Source of the DNA: an uncultured Paracoccaceae bacterium
GTDB taxonomy: Bacteria; Pseudomonadota; Alphaproteobacteria; Rhodobacterales; Rhodobacteraceae
Assembly (NCBI GenBank): GCA_913043905.1
Contig: CAJWNQ010000015.1
Coordinates: 1 to 38,501 of the forward strand
Reading direction: 5' to 3'
DNA length: 38,501 nt
Part shown: in pieces, positions 1 through 7,685 of the stretch
How the letters are laid out: each line of letters starts with the position of its first letter
Numbering within the stretch: the stretch's first letter is position 1
Made by a program: the position numbers and the translations under genes
The notes under the pieces: model-generated
Seen by the model: only the letters and a program-made list of their open reading frames with translations
The model's database searches: none
Told to the model about the DNA's origin: nothing

Positions 1-1
1 T

Positions 2-241
2 TTTAATTCAAGAGGCAAAATTGCAGGGCTTGAAATAACAGATATTGTTACTGTAAATGGTGCTCGAATAATTTTAAGCAATGGCGCATGGGGCTTAGTT
101 CGAGCGTCCAGCAACACACCTAATTTAGTGGTAGTTTGCGAAAGTCCTAAAAGTGAAAGCGAAATGAGATCAATTTTTTCTGACATCGACGCTATTATTA
201 GAACAGAACCTAGTGTTGGTGAGTATGATCAGACCATCTAA
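2..241 (+). CDS. Phosphomannomutase/phosphoglucomutase, C-terminal fragment
   Basis: This is the last 79 codons of a gene that begins before the window; the frame is open from base 2 to a TAA at 239-241. The translated end has the features of domain IV of the alpha-D-phosphohexomutase superfamily: a stretch reading DGxx-like into 'NGAWGLVRASSNTPNLVVV' followed by a glutamate (CES), which matches the family's phosphate-binding signature (xxLVRxSxTxPxLxxxxEx). Enzymes of this family interconvert hexose 1- and 6-phosphates (mannose, glucose or glucosamine) for nucleotide-sugar and cell-envelope synthesis. The substrate cannot be told from this domain alone, because the catalytic serine loop and the sugar-binding domain III lie outside the window. 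A short tail (ending YDQTI) follows the domain. The next gene is on the other strand and converges on it. Confidence 0.8.
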   Translation, partial: FNSRGKIAGLEITDIVTVNGARIILSNGAWGLVRASSNTPNLVVVCESPKSESEMRSIFSDIDAIIRTEPSVGEYDQTI

Positions 242-260
242 GTAATGAGTATCTTTAGTC

Positions 261-683
261 TTATTTTACCCTATTTGGGGGTTGTGGATTGTTTGCTGGA
301 TTTGAGTCAATAATTTTTATTTCTTCTAACTGACTATTCCCTATTAATTTTTGCAAAGAGGCATCTAAGGATAAAGCAAGATGCTGTTCATATACCTGAT
401 CATCGCCATTATAAAAGGCAAATGATTTTAGATGTTTTGCTTTTTTTTCTGGGTTATCAATAGTTGCTTTCGTCCAATAATATAGTTCATATTTATTGAT
501 ACCATTTTCTTCTGCTTCCGCACAGTAGGCGCTGAATGCATCATAAGTGCAAACAAGTGCCATCTGATTATTTTCAGCTATTTTTTTTAAACTAATAGAA
601 AGACTTTGTTTCTGTGCGCCCCTTAGATCTTCGGATATATTTTTAGATACCTTTATTCGCACTTGAAATAACCATTTTGACAT
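261..683 (-). CDS. Hypothetical protein, 140 aa
   Basis: I do not recognise this protein. I take the start as the ATG at 683 because an AGAGG lies about 8-9 bases upstream of it; the frame extends eight codons further to a TTG at 707, which has no comparable ribosome site. The product starts MSKWLFQVRIKVS, is soluble-looking and mixed alpha/beta in character, and has no signal peptide, membrane segment or obvious catalytic motif. The C-terminal 20 residues are Asn/Pro-rich and probably disordered. It is transcribed away from the SbmA-like transporter gene, sharing an AT-rich 105-bp divergent promoter region with it, and converges on the phosphohexomutase gene. The beta-like N-terminus (WLFQVRIKVS) and a later FAFYNGDD segment suggest a small globular fold, but no function can be assigned. 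Confidence 0.6.
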   Translation of the reverse strand: MSKWLFQVRIKVSKNISEDLRGAQKQSLSISLKKIAENNQMALVCTYDAFSAYCAEAEENGINKYELYYWTKATIDNPEKKAKHLKSFAFYNGDDQVYEQHLALSLDASLQKLIGNSQLEEIKIIDSNPANNPQPPNRVK

Positions 684-788
684 TGATTTTACCTCTAAAT
701 TCGACAATATTTATCCAAATAAAGTCAAAAAATATAAAATTTAATGAAAGTCTAATGTTCACCTATTAAAATAGAGTATTATAAAAAC

Positions 789-2036
789 ATGTTCAAATCT
801 TTTTTCCCAAAACCAAATATTTTTTTCAGCTCATTAATATTATGGATTATATTTTTAATTACAGTTTGGTATTCTTTTGGTGCTTCTATTGGTGGGGCAT
901 TGGGGTTTGATCTGAGTAGTGCCAAACCAATCATAGGTCTTGGCCATTTTATTACTCCAGAATTTTTATGGTTTGATGTATTTTATCTTTTTGGAGTTTT
1001 AATTTTTTATCTTGCATGGCGAACCTACAATCCACATTTCTGGCAAAACTGGTCCATTCTAGGCTCGGCTCTTTTAGTTTACTTATCATACGCTTCAGTT
1101 CAAGTTTCTGTTATAATTAATGCTTGGTATGGGCCATTTTATGATGACATACAAACTGCACTTGCTGGTAACGGCGACGTAAGTGTAACTCAACTTTATG
1201 GCCATTTTATAATTTTTTGCACAATAGCCTTTCCTTACATAGCTTTCATAATTGCTAATAGGTTTTTCACGTCACATTTTATCTTTCGCTGGCGAACTGC
1301 AATGAATGATTTCTACGTTACTCGTTGGAAACAGGTGCGTCATATTGAAGGTGCATCACAACGTATACAAGAAGATACAATGCGCTTTGCCGCAATAATG
1401 GAAGGTCTGGGTGTAGCGTTTGTAGACTCAATCATGACATTAATTGCGTTTCTTCCTGTCTTAGCGGCACTTTCAATACATGTTGAATCGTTGCCAATTC
1501 TTGGTTCAATTCCGTATCCTTTGGTCACTTTATCAATCTCTTGGTCAATTTTTGGCACATTAGTTTTACTTTTTGCGGGTATTCGCTTGCCTGGGTTAGA
1601 ATTTAAAAATCAACGTGTTGAAGCTGCTTTTCGTAAGGAACTTGTCTTAGGCGAAGATAATCAAAAAAATGCTCAGCCAATTGCTTTGCGTGATTTATTT
1701 TCTAATGTGAGGCGTAATTATTTTAGAATTTATATACATTACACGTATTTCAACCTGTTTAGATATATGTATATACAAGCAGATAATGTAATCGCTTATA
1801 TATTTTTAATACCAACAATTGTTTCTGGGCGCATTACACTTGGTATTATGAACCAGATTTTACGGGCTTTTGGCCAAGTAGCATCTTCGTTTCAATTTCT
1901 GGTCTCTTCATGGACAACTATTATTGAATTAATTTCAATCTACAAACGCCTCAAAGCTTTTGATGCGGCAATAAATGATCAGCCATTACCCAAAATAGAA
2001 CAAGATTTTATAGAATCTGGCTCAAAAGAAATATGA
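789..2036 (+). CDS. sbmA: SbmA/BacA-like peptide (microcin/antimicrobial peptide) transporter
   Basis: The 415-residue product is close to the usual length (about 406) of SbmA/BacA inner-membrane transporters. These proton-driven homodimers import proline-rich peptides, microcins and other cargo; BacA is needed for chronic host infection by rhizobia and Brucella. The diagnostic block is around residues 168-210: WRTAMNDFYVTRWKQVRHIE, then GASQRIQEDTMRF and MEGLG, nearly identical to the family signature. Several long hydrophobic segments lie on both sides (for example residues 11-32, 62-78, 90-110, 137-157, 210-232, 240-265). There is no ATP-binding domain, as expected for the SbmA rather than the fused ABC form. 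The start follows a TATAAA-like element closely and no strong Shine-Dalgarno is visible. No peptide-synthesis genes are adjacent. Confidence 0.9.
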   Translation: MFKSFFPKPNIFFSSLILWIIFLITVWYSFGASIGGALGFDLSSAKPIIGLGHFITPEFLWFDVFYLFGVLIFYLAWRTYNPHFWQNWSILGSALLVYLSYASVQVSVIINAWYGPFYDDIQTALAGNGDVSVTQLYGHFIIFCTIAFPYIAFIIANRFFTSHFIFRWRTAMNDFYVTRWKQVRHIEGASQRIQEDTMRFAAIMEGLGVAFVDSIMTLIAFLPVLAALSIHVESLPILGSIPYPLVTLSISWSIFGTLVLLFAGIRLPGLEFKNQRVEAAFRKELVLGEDNQKNAQPIALRDLFSNVRRNYFRIYIHYTYFNLFRYMYIQADNVIAYIFLIPTIVSGRITLGIMNQILRAFGQVASSFQFLVSSWTTIIELISIYKRLKAFDAAINDQPLPKIEQDFIESGSKEI

Positions 2037-2299
2037 AATAAATTCTTTTAAGTCACACTATTATAGAACACTTATTATTTAACCATACAATTGGGCAAAT
2101 AAGTCCTATTTTATTATGGCGATGTACTGTTAATAAAATACATAGCCCCAAACACGATCAATACTTACTTTAAACTAAATATTGTCTCAATTTTGTAAAA
2201 AAATACTTTAAAAATAATGATAAAAAGTAAGTATTTAATTTTAATAGCATAAAAAATGGCTGATTTGACATAATATATATTTATTATAAGTTATGTCAT

Positions 2300-2728
2300 A
2301 TGACAAATCGAAATCACTCATTAATTAAACAAGTAATCTACGTGTCTACGCCAGTTGGCTTTGATGATACAATTCTAGATAGCATTCTTATACAGTCTCA
2401 ACGTAACAACAAACAAAACGAAATCACTGGTGCTTTAATTTGCAGATCAGACCTATATCTGCAATATCTTGAAGGACCAGCACATAAAATCGATTTTATT
2501 TATTCAAAAATAAAACTCGATAGTCGTCATACTGACGTTAAACTTTTGGAAGATGGCAGGTCAAAACGGCGATTATTTTCAAATTGGGCGATGAGGGATG
2601 ATCCAGTTAAAGATTGGATGTGGACGAAGGAAGAAGTGGCTGATGGCGTTTTAAGACAGCTATCAGAAGGCGATGCGATGAAAATTTTTGTGCAGCATTC
2701 CAGAGAGATAGATCAATTTTTAGCCTAA
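2300..2728 (+). CDS. Stand-alone BLUF-domain blue-light sensor
   Basis: The 142-residue protein is essentially one BLUF domain (sensor of blue light using FAD) with a short C-terminal helical tail, so any output must be through a partner protein. The residues that form the flavin photoswitch are all present: Tyr14 (QVIYVS), Asn37 in SQRNNKQNEITG, Gln55 in YLQYLEGP, and Trp96/Met98 in SNWAMRDD. The helix with LDSRH (73-77) is also typical. In known short BLUF proteins (PixD, BlrB type) light changes the contact with a response regulator, GGDEF/EAL protein or transcription factor. None of these is next to this gene, which stands alone between sbmA and the pseudoazurin gene, so the pathway is unknown. 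There is no obvious Shine-Dalgarno before the ATG. Confidence 0.9.
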   Translation: MTNRNHSLIKQVIYVSTPVGFDDTILDSILIQSQRNNKQNEITGALICRSDLYLQYLEGPAHKIDFIYSKIKLDSRHTDVKLLEDGRSKRRLFSNWAMRDDPVKDWMWTKEEVADGVLRQLSEGDAMKIFVQHSREIDQFLA

Positions 2729-3058
2729 TGCTATTCCTACCAAGCTTAGCAAGATCCCTTCCCATTACATAAGTATTACTTAAAGATTTGTTAATATAAT
2801 ATGTGATTATGATCCTAAATTCTTTACCTCTATTGTTTCAAAATTTGCTAATTTTGATTTTAGTTTTAGTTATTTTTTTAAGTATGTATAATCATTTGTA
2901 CCTTTTGTTGTACTTAGGATTAAGCCCACAAAAGCCAACATACTGATAAATCTGCTGGTCAAGTCTTATGTGCCAAAATGTCATCTTTTCAAAAAATTCA
3001 GATGAAATACATATAAGCAATAAATTAAAATCATTATCTTATAATAGGATTATCAAAA
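2729..3058. other. 330-bp intergenic region upstream of pseudoazurin
   Basis: This AT-rich stretch contains no gene I can support. A short open frame at 2809-2946 (+) would encode a 45-residue, very hydrophobic peptide, but it has no ribosome site and T-rich DNA gives such frames by chance. Immediately before the pseudoazurin gene there is a TATAAT (about 3040) and a TAGGA about 9 bases before the ATG, so the last 40 bases probably hold that gene's promoter or leader. I looked for an FNR/Anr-type TTGAT-N4-ATCAA box and did not find one. Confidence 0.5.
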
Positions 3059-3502
3059 ATGTATAAATTACTTTCTGCAGTGTTTCTAATCGGGTCGTCT
3101 GTTGCATCTCTAGCGGATACTATCGAAGTAAAGATGCTAAACAAAAATGATGCTGGTGATCGTATGGTTTTCAGCCAAGAATTAATCCACGCTGAAGTTG
3201 GAGATGTTATCAGGTTTTTGCCGACTGATCGGAATCACAATGCTCAATCTGTAAAAGGAGCTTTGCCTGATGGCCAGAAATCTTTCAAAGGTAAACAGAA
3301 TAAGGAAGTTGAATATACAATTACTGAGTCTGGATTAACCGCAGTTATTTGCGCTCCCCACCAAACAATGGGTATGGTTGCATTGATTGTTGTTGGAGGT
3401 GACCTCAGCAACGCACAAGAAGTTCTGGGTGCACGTTTACGTGGCAAAGGAAAAGCCAAAATAAAAGCACTTATTGAAGAGGCAAAAGCCAATCAATCGT
3501 GA
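3059..3502 (+). CDS. Pseudoazurin (periplasmic type I blue-copper electron carrier)
   Basis: The 147-residue precursor begins with a Sec signal peptide (about residues 1-19, ending ASLA) followed by a cupredoxin. The four copper ligands are in place: His60 (DRNHN), Cys98, His101 and Met106 (CAPHQTMGM). Their spacing of 38, 3 and 5 residues is the same as in characterised pseudoazurins (His40, Cys78, His81, Met86). The mature N-terminus (TIEVKMLNKNDAGDRMVF) and the two C-terminal helices after the barrel are also typical of this subfamily. Pseudoazurins carry electrons from the bc1 complex to periplasmic reductases, classically copper nitrite reductase or nitrous oxide reductase. No denitrification gene is in the window, so the acceptor is not known. 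The gene looks monocistronic. Confidence 0.93.
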   Translation: MYKLLSAVFLIGSSVASLADTIEVKMLNKNDAGDRMVFSQELIHAEVGDVIRFLPTDRNHNAQSVKGALPDGQKSFKGKQNKEVEYTITESGLTAVICAPHQTMGMVALIVVGGDLSNAQEVLGARLRGKGKAKIKALIEEAKANQS

Positions 3503-3915
3503 CCTTTTATTTTTTAAAATACTATCCAAAGGTAAATAATTTATAGAATACTACTGCAAATTTTGACCTTAACCAGACGTCCTAATTATAATAGTAATGC
3601 TAAGGTAGTTTATACTACCTTAGCTAATTCTACATACGTTGTAGGCTTACCTCAATATTTCATGCAAATTTCTATATTAAAAACCAGGATGATAAGTTGA
3701 TATCTACTTAACTTACTTCACAAATATGCCCCCACTATTTGCCCCACTGAAAGTAGAAATTAATTACAATTGGGCTTTTATTGATTGGGTGCATCTGTTT
3801 AAAAAATCAAACCAAAGTCCCAGCTTGTAACTTTGCGATATCTGCAAGATGACGTGTAAGCCAATGTGATTGCTATAACTCTCTCAACAAATAGCAATAA
3901 GCCAACATCTAAAAG
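3503..3915. other. 413-bp intergenic region between pseudoazurin and the sit operon
   Basis: No gene is supported here. The region separates a rightward gene from the leftward sit operon, so it should contain two terminators. The only clear structure is the 10-bp inverted repeat at 3599-3624 (listed separately). A degenerate-looking stretch at about 3720-3910 reads in short open pieces on the minus strand, but none has a start, a ribosome site or a motif I can place. Confidence 0.5.
3599..3624. repeat. Perfect 10-bp inverted repeat (stem-loop)
   Basis: GCTAAGGTAG (3599-3608) and CTACCTTAGC (3615-3624) are exact reverse complements around a 6-base loop, TTTATA. It lies about 97 bases after the pseudoazurin stop and about 290 bases after the end of sitD. 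Neither side has a strong T-run, so it is not a textbook intrinsic terminator. It could be a weak bidirectional terminator or a protein-binding palindrome. Confidence 0.6.
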
Positions 3916-4746
3916 CTAAACTGAACTACGACTAATATTGATTTGTTTTTTGACAAGGGCCGTTATGAATAAGATTGTCATTACTAAAACGATTGTCGGC
4001 GCAGGAGCACTGTCTAAAAAAAAGCTAATATAAGTACCAAACAGCATTGAAGAGACGCATATTATTACTGATAGCCATAGCATTGTTGAAAATTTTCGAA
4101 CTAATAGAAATGCTATTGCACCAGGCGCAATCAACAAACTTATGGCTAGAATAAGACCTGCAGCGGATAGTATGGCGATGATTGTGAGTGAAAGTGCTGC
4201 CAACAACCCATAGTGCAAAAAATTAATCCTAAGTCCTGATGTACGTGCCTGTATTGGATCAAAGCTATGCAGCAACCAGTCTTTCCACTTAAGTATAAGT
4301 ATAAAACTGACGCCAATTGATATAATACTAGCTGTCCAAAGTTCGTGTGACTCTACTCCTAGTATGTTGCCAAATAGGATGTGGTCAAGGTGCGCATTTG
4401 TCTCAATAGATACGTAAAGCACTATTCCTAAACCAAACATTCCCGAGAATACGACTCCCATTACGGTATCTTGTTTGACACGACAATTGGCCGACAGATA
4501 CCCAGTAGTTAAAGCGCAAGTCATTCCAGCAATAAATGCCCCCATGATTAGGGGAGCACCTAAAATATAGGCCAAAACGATACCAGGTAAAACAGCATGG
4601 CTAACGGCGTCTCCCATTAACGCCCAGCCTTTCATAACCAGAAAACAAGATAATAAAGCACTCGGCACAGATACAATTAGTGCAATAAAAAATGCATTTT
4701 GCATAAACGCAAATTGAAAAGGTGACATTAAGGTTTCAAAAATCAT
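3916..4746 (-). CDS. sitD: Manganese/iron ABC transporter permease (SitD-like)
   Basis: The 276-residue protein belongs to the ABC-3 family of metal permeases, with about eight hydrophobic helices. The family's central cytoplasmic-loop region is recognisable (WKDWLLHSFDPIQARTSG, about residues 153-170), as is the conserved early stretch LMKGWALMGDAVSHAVLPG (38-56), which is nearly duplicated in the neighbouring permease. It is the last gene of the four-gene sit operon; its ATG at 4744-4746 overlaps the stop of the preceding permease gene (TAATG), so translation is probably coupled. Together the two permeases would form the heterodimeric channel for Mn2+ (possibly Fe2+) import across the inner membrane. 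The Mn assignment rests on family and operator type, since the permease sequence alone does not distinguish Mn, Fe and Zn. Confidence 0.88.
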   Translation of the reverse strand: MIFETLMSPFQFAFMQNAFFIALIVSVPSALLSCFLVMKGWALMGDAVSHAVLPGIVLAYILGAPLIMGAFIAGMTCALTTGYLSANCRVKQDTVMGVVFSGMFGLGIVLYVSIETNAHLDHILFGNILGVESHELWTASIISIGVSFILILKWKDWLLHSFDPIQARTSGLRINFLHYGLLAALSLTIIAILSAAGLILAISLLIAPGAIAFLLVRKFSTMLWLSVIICVSSMLFGTYISFFLDSAPAPTIVLVMTILFITALVKKQINISRSSV

Positions 4747-5630
4747 TATTTAATCTCAGCTGTTAGTTCATCAGGTTTATGTTTTAGGGCATGCTTAGCT
4801 TTGCGTTTAGCCGCGACGACCCCATATTTAGGAGCAAAAAAGAATGCTAAAAGAAAAATTAAAGTTTGTAAGCACACTATGATGCCACCAGTGGCACCAT
4901 TAAGAAAATAACTAATATAGGCACCAAAAAAGCAAGTGCTTGATCCAATAGCCACAGACGTCATTATTAGCCGAGGAAACCTATCACAAAGTAAATATGC
5001 AGTTGCACCAGGGGTAACAACCAATGCAATTACTAAAAATGCACCAACTGTCTGCATTGCAGCAACCACAGATGCAGATAATAATATAAAAAATATAGCT
5101 TTCAATAATCTGGGACGTAATCCAATAGTTAGCGCATGGGTTTCATCAAAAAAGACAATCATTAAATCTTTCCATTTAGCTAACAAAATTGTTAATGAAA
5201 CAAAACCAATAATAGCTAATTGAATTGTATCTTCAGGTGTGATCGCAAGGATGTTTCCCATAGTAATAGTCTGAATTGACACCGACATCGGGTTAATTGA
5301 CATAATAAAAAGGCCTAGGCCAAAAAACGAAGTGAAGATAAGGCCAATTATAACATCAATCTTTAATCCTGACCTCTCGGAAAGGAAGAGCATGGCGCCA
5401 GCGGCAAGGCCCCCAGAAATAAATGCACCCAAAGCAAATGGCAAACCAAGAATATAAGCTCCCGCCACTCCTGGCACAACTGAATGTGATAAGGCATCGC
5501 CGATCAGTGACCAGCCTTTCAACATCAAGAAGGAGGCTAAAAATGCACAAACTCCACCAACAAGGGCAGAGACCCACATCGCGTTAAGCATAAACATGTA
5601 TGAAAACGGTTCTAAAAGATATTCTATCAT
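4746..5630 (-). CDS. sitC: Manganese/iron ABC transporter permease (SitC-like)
   Basis: The 294-residue protein is an ABC-3 family metal permease, paralogous to its downstream neighbour: it shares the block [21 protein letters not shown] (about residues 34-54) and a coupling-loop segment [20 protein letters not shown] (about 152-171). About eight membrane helices are apparent. It ends in a basic tail ([12 protein letters not shown]) that would lie in the cytoplasm. Its start codon overlaps the end of sitB by four bases (ATGA) and its stop overlaps the start of sitD, so sitB-C-D are translationally coupled. Role: one half of the transmembrane channel of the SitABCD importer. Confidence 0.88.
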   Translation of the reverse strand: MIEYLLEPFSYMFMLNAMWVSALVGGVCAFLASFLMLKGWSLIGDALSHSVVPGVAGAYILGLPFALGAFISGGLAAGAMLFLSERSGLKIDVIIGLIFTSFFGLGLFIMSINPMSVSIQTITMGNILAITPEDTIQLAIIGFVSLTILLAKWKDLMIVFFDETHALTIGLRPRLLKAIFFILLSASVVAAMQTVGAFLVIALVVTPGATAYLLCDRFPRLIMTSVAIGSSTCFFGAYISYFLNGATGGIIVCLQTLIFLLAFFFAPKYGVVAAKRKAKHALKHKPDELTAEIK

Positions 5631-6520
5631 GTTTCCGGCTCTGTTCGCTGGGTTTTGTTACCGTATTGAACAAGTGGGCGTTCATCGTCGGAAAAAATTG
5701 TGACCGTACGTGCATCCTCATCGTCATGTAACTTATCGCCCCCCAATGTAAAGTGCCTCAATACACCGCCAAAAGCTTCTTCTAAGTTTTCCCTAGTGAA
5801 GGTTGTCTCAGTTGGACCATGACTAAGAACTGTACCTTTTACTAATACTGTGCGATCGCAAAATTCGGGTACGGATCCAAGGTTGTGTGTAGAAACTAAC
5901 ATTACACGACCCTCTTCACGTAATTCGCGCAAAAGGATTATTATCTGTTCCTCTGTTTTTACATCAACTCCCGTGAATGGCTCATCTAATAAAATCACTT
6001 GGCCATCTTGCGCAAGTGACCTAGCCAGAAACACACGTTTACGCTGACCACCAGACAACTCCCCTATTTGACGAGTTCTAAATTCTTGCATATTTACGCG
6101 ATATAATGCCTCATTTACCGCTTCATGGTCAGCTTTTTTTGGCCGTCTCAAAAAACCCATGTGACCATAGCGACCCATCATTACAACATCTTCAACAAGA
6201 ACAGGAAAAGTCCAATCAACCTCTTCTGCCTGAGGAACATATGCAATAAGGTTTTTAGCCAATGCTTCGTTTACATCCAGGCCAAGAATTTTAATACTTC
6301 CTTTTGATGCCGGGACGAAGCCCATAATTGCCTTAAATAGAGTTGATTTCCCTGCTCCGTTCACACCAACCAGTGCTGTAATAGTACCCCGTGGAATCTC
6401 AAAACTAGAATTCCATAGGGCCGTGTGACCGTTCCTGTATGTTACTGTCACATCTTGTGCTGAAATGCCCATACTGGCTTTATCATACTGGCGATTATGT
6501 TTTTTATTATTGTCATACAT
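5627..6520 (-). CDS. sitB: Manganese/iron ABC transporter ATP-binding protein (SitB-like)
   Basis: This 297-residue ABC ATPase carries the Walker A motif GVNGAGKST (about residues 52-60), the Q-loop ([11 protein letters not shown], which fits the metal-importer subfamily), the signature [15 protein letters not shown], Walker [13 protein letters not shown] and the switch histidine in STHNLG. The C-terminal extension past about residue 250 ([20 protein letters not shown]) is acidic and seen in some SitB/MntB homologues. The ATG at 6520 has an AAGGA site just upstream. It follows sitA after a 77-base gap that holds a stem-loop (6550-6577), while sitC and sitD follow without a gap. It powers metal import at the inner membrane. 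Confidence 0.9.
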   Translation of the reverse strand: MYDNNKKHNRQYDKASMGISAQDVTVTYRNGHTALWNSSFEIPRGTITALVGVNGAGKSTLFKAIMGFVPASKGSIKILGLDVNEALAKNLIAYVPQAEEVDWTFPVLVEDVVMMGRYGHMGFLRRPKKADHEAVNEALYRVNMQEFRTRQIGELSGGQRKRVFLARSLAQDGQVILLDEPFTGVDVKTEEQIIILLRELREEGRVMLVSTHNLGSVPEFCDRTVLVKGTVLSHGPTETTFTRENLEEAFGGVLRHFTLGGDKLHDDEDARTVTIFSDDERPLVQYGNKTQRTEPET

Positions 6521-6549
6521 AATATTTCCTTTGGCATGTTCTTAATGAA

Positions 6550-6577
6550 TTACCCATATTACATATAATATGGGTAA
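6550..6577 (-). promoter_or_regulatory. Stem-loop between sitA and sitB
   Basis: TTACCCATATTA (6550-6561) and TAATATGGGTAA (6566-6577) form a perfect 12-bp stem with a 4-base loop. It begins 20 bases after the sitA stop and has no clear U-run after it. It is therefore more likely an mRNA-stabilising or partial-attenuation element, which protects the binding-protein message, than a full terminator. Confidence 0.6.
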
Positions 6578-6597
6578 GCTTATACATTTTTTGTTAT

Positions 6598-7500
6598 TCA
6601 TTTTATAGTAGATGTAAGCCCTTCTACAACTCTTCGAGAGGTTACATTTAGTAGGTCAAGGTATGTTGGAACTTCTCCATTGGCTTCACTCAAACTGTCG
6701 ACATACAAAACGCCACCATATGTTACACCAGTTTCACGAGCCACCTGCCTTGCAGGGGCCGTATTAACTGTACTTTCACAGAATACTACCTGAATACCGT
6801 TCTCTCGAACCCCGTCGATTACATCACGTATTTGCTTGGGAGTACCCACTTGATCCGCATTCATTGGCCATAAATATAATTCCTTCATCCCAAAATCACG
6901 CGCAAGATAACTAAATGCTCCCTCACAAGTTACTAGCCATCTAAGGTTTTGAGGAATTTCAGCAATCGCTTCACGAAGAGGCATGATGGTTGCATGAAGT
7001 TTATCTTTATAAGATTCAGCATTTGCCTTGTAAATCTGGGCATTTTCTGGATCGTAGGTGATAAATGCTTTAAGAATATTGTCTATGTAGATTATCGCGT
7101 TATCAAGACCCATCCACGCATGTGGATTCGGCATGCCCTCATAACTTCCTGAGGAAATAGAGATGGGGTCGATCCCCTCTGTTAGAGTGACTGATGGAAC
7201 GTCCTTCATATTACTAAGAAACTGTTCGAACCAAAGCTCTAAATTCATTCCATTCCACAATATTAGATCTGCATCAGACGCACGCACAATATCTTGTGGG
7301 GTTGGTTCATACCCATGAATTTCAGCGCCTGGTTTGGTAATAGAGACGACATCTGCTGCATCACCCGCAACATTTGCTGCCATGTCAGCAAGTACCGTAA
7401 AAGTTGTTAATACCTTCATGCGATCCTTTGCGAATGCACTTGTTGAAGGAGATATTGTAATGAGGGTAAAAAGGGTAATCTTTAATAGTTTTGATATCAT
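6598..7500 (-). CDS. sitA: Manganese/iron ABC transporter substrate-binding protein (SitA-like)
   Basis: The 300-residue precursor has a Sec signal peptide (about residues 1-24, ending SAFAKD) followed by a cluster A-I (TroA/PsaA/SitA) metal-binding protein. The four expected metal ligands can be seen: His in KPGAEIHGYEPTPQDI, His in MPNPHAWMGLD, Glu in LVTCEGAFSYLA, and Asp in VLYVDSLSE. The His-His-Glu-Asp set is that of Mn/Fe binders, whereas Zn binders have a third histidine and usually a His-rich loop, which is absent here. It delivers metal in the periplasm to the SitC/SitD channel. It is the first gene of the operon, directly behind a palindromic Fur/Mur-type operator (7527-7569), so expression is expected to be repressed when metal is sufficient. 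Confidence 0.92.
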   Translation of the reverse strand: MISKLLKITLFTLITISPSTSAFAKDRMKVLTTFTVLADMAANVAGDAADVVSITKPGAEIHGYEPTPQDIVRASDADLILWNGMNLELWFEQFLSNMKDVPSVTLTEGIDPISISSGSYEGMPNPHAWMGLDNAIIYIDNILKAFITYDPENAQIYKANAESYKDKLHATIMPLREAIAEIPQNLRWLVTCEGAFSYLARDFGMKELYLWPMNADQVGTPKQIRDVIDGVRENGIQVVFCESTVNTAPARQVARETGVTYGGVLYVDSLSEANGEVPTYLDLLNVTSRRVVEGLTSTIK

Positions 7501-7526
7501 TGTTACTTTTCCTATTTGTATTTAAT

Positions 7527-7569
7527 AACTTTCTTATTGATAATGATTATCATTAGCAATAAGAAAGTT
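7527..7569 (-). promoter_or_regulatory. Fur/Mur-type operator within a 43-bp palindrome upstream of sitA
   Basis: The core TAATGAT-T-ATCATTA (7541-7555) is a perfect 7-1-7 inverted repeat matching the Fur-box form used by Fur-family repressors, including Mur, the manganese regulator of alphaproteobacteria. It sits exactly in the middle (base 7548) of a longer inverted repeat: AACTTTCTTATTG (7527-7539) pairs with CAATAAGAAAGTT (7557-7569). Of 21 base pairs only 7540/7556 mismatch. The site ends 26 bases before the sitA ATG, so a bound repressor would cover the promoter or the transcription start. Confidence 0.8.
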
Positions 7570-7685
7570 TAAAAAATAGTTCTTAAAAAAATTAATTCTT
7601 CTTCAAATTAAAATTTTCTCCAAAAGTAGTTGTGAAACCACTCATATTCATTTGCTGTAAATGACGCTTCACGTGGAATATAATA

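Noticed and set aside
2809-2946. 45-codon frame encoding a hydrophobic peptide upstream of the pseudoazurin gene
   Set aside because: It has no Shine-Dalgarno, and T-rich intergenic DNA readily yields Leu/Ile/Phe-rich short frames.
3720-3910. Possible remnant of a mobile-element gene before the sit operon
   Set aside because: The short minus-strand pieces show no integrase or transposase motif, direct repeat or tRNA attachment site.
7609-7685. In-frame extension of 25 codons after the TGA of the HI0933-family gene (includes EWFHNYFWRKF)
   Set aside because: The family normally ends near the present stop, and no recoding signal is visible. Probably chance.
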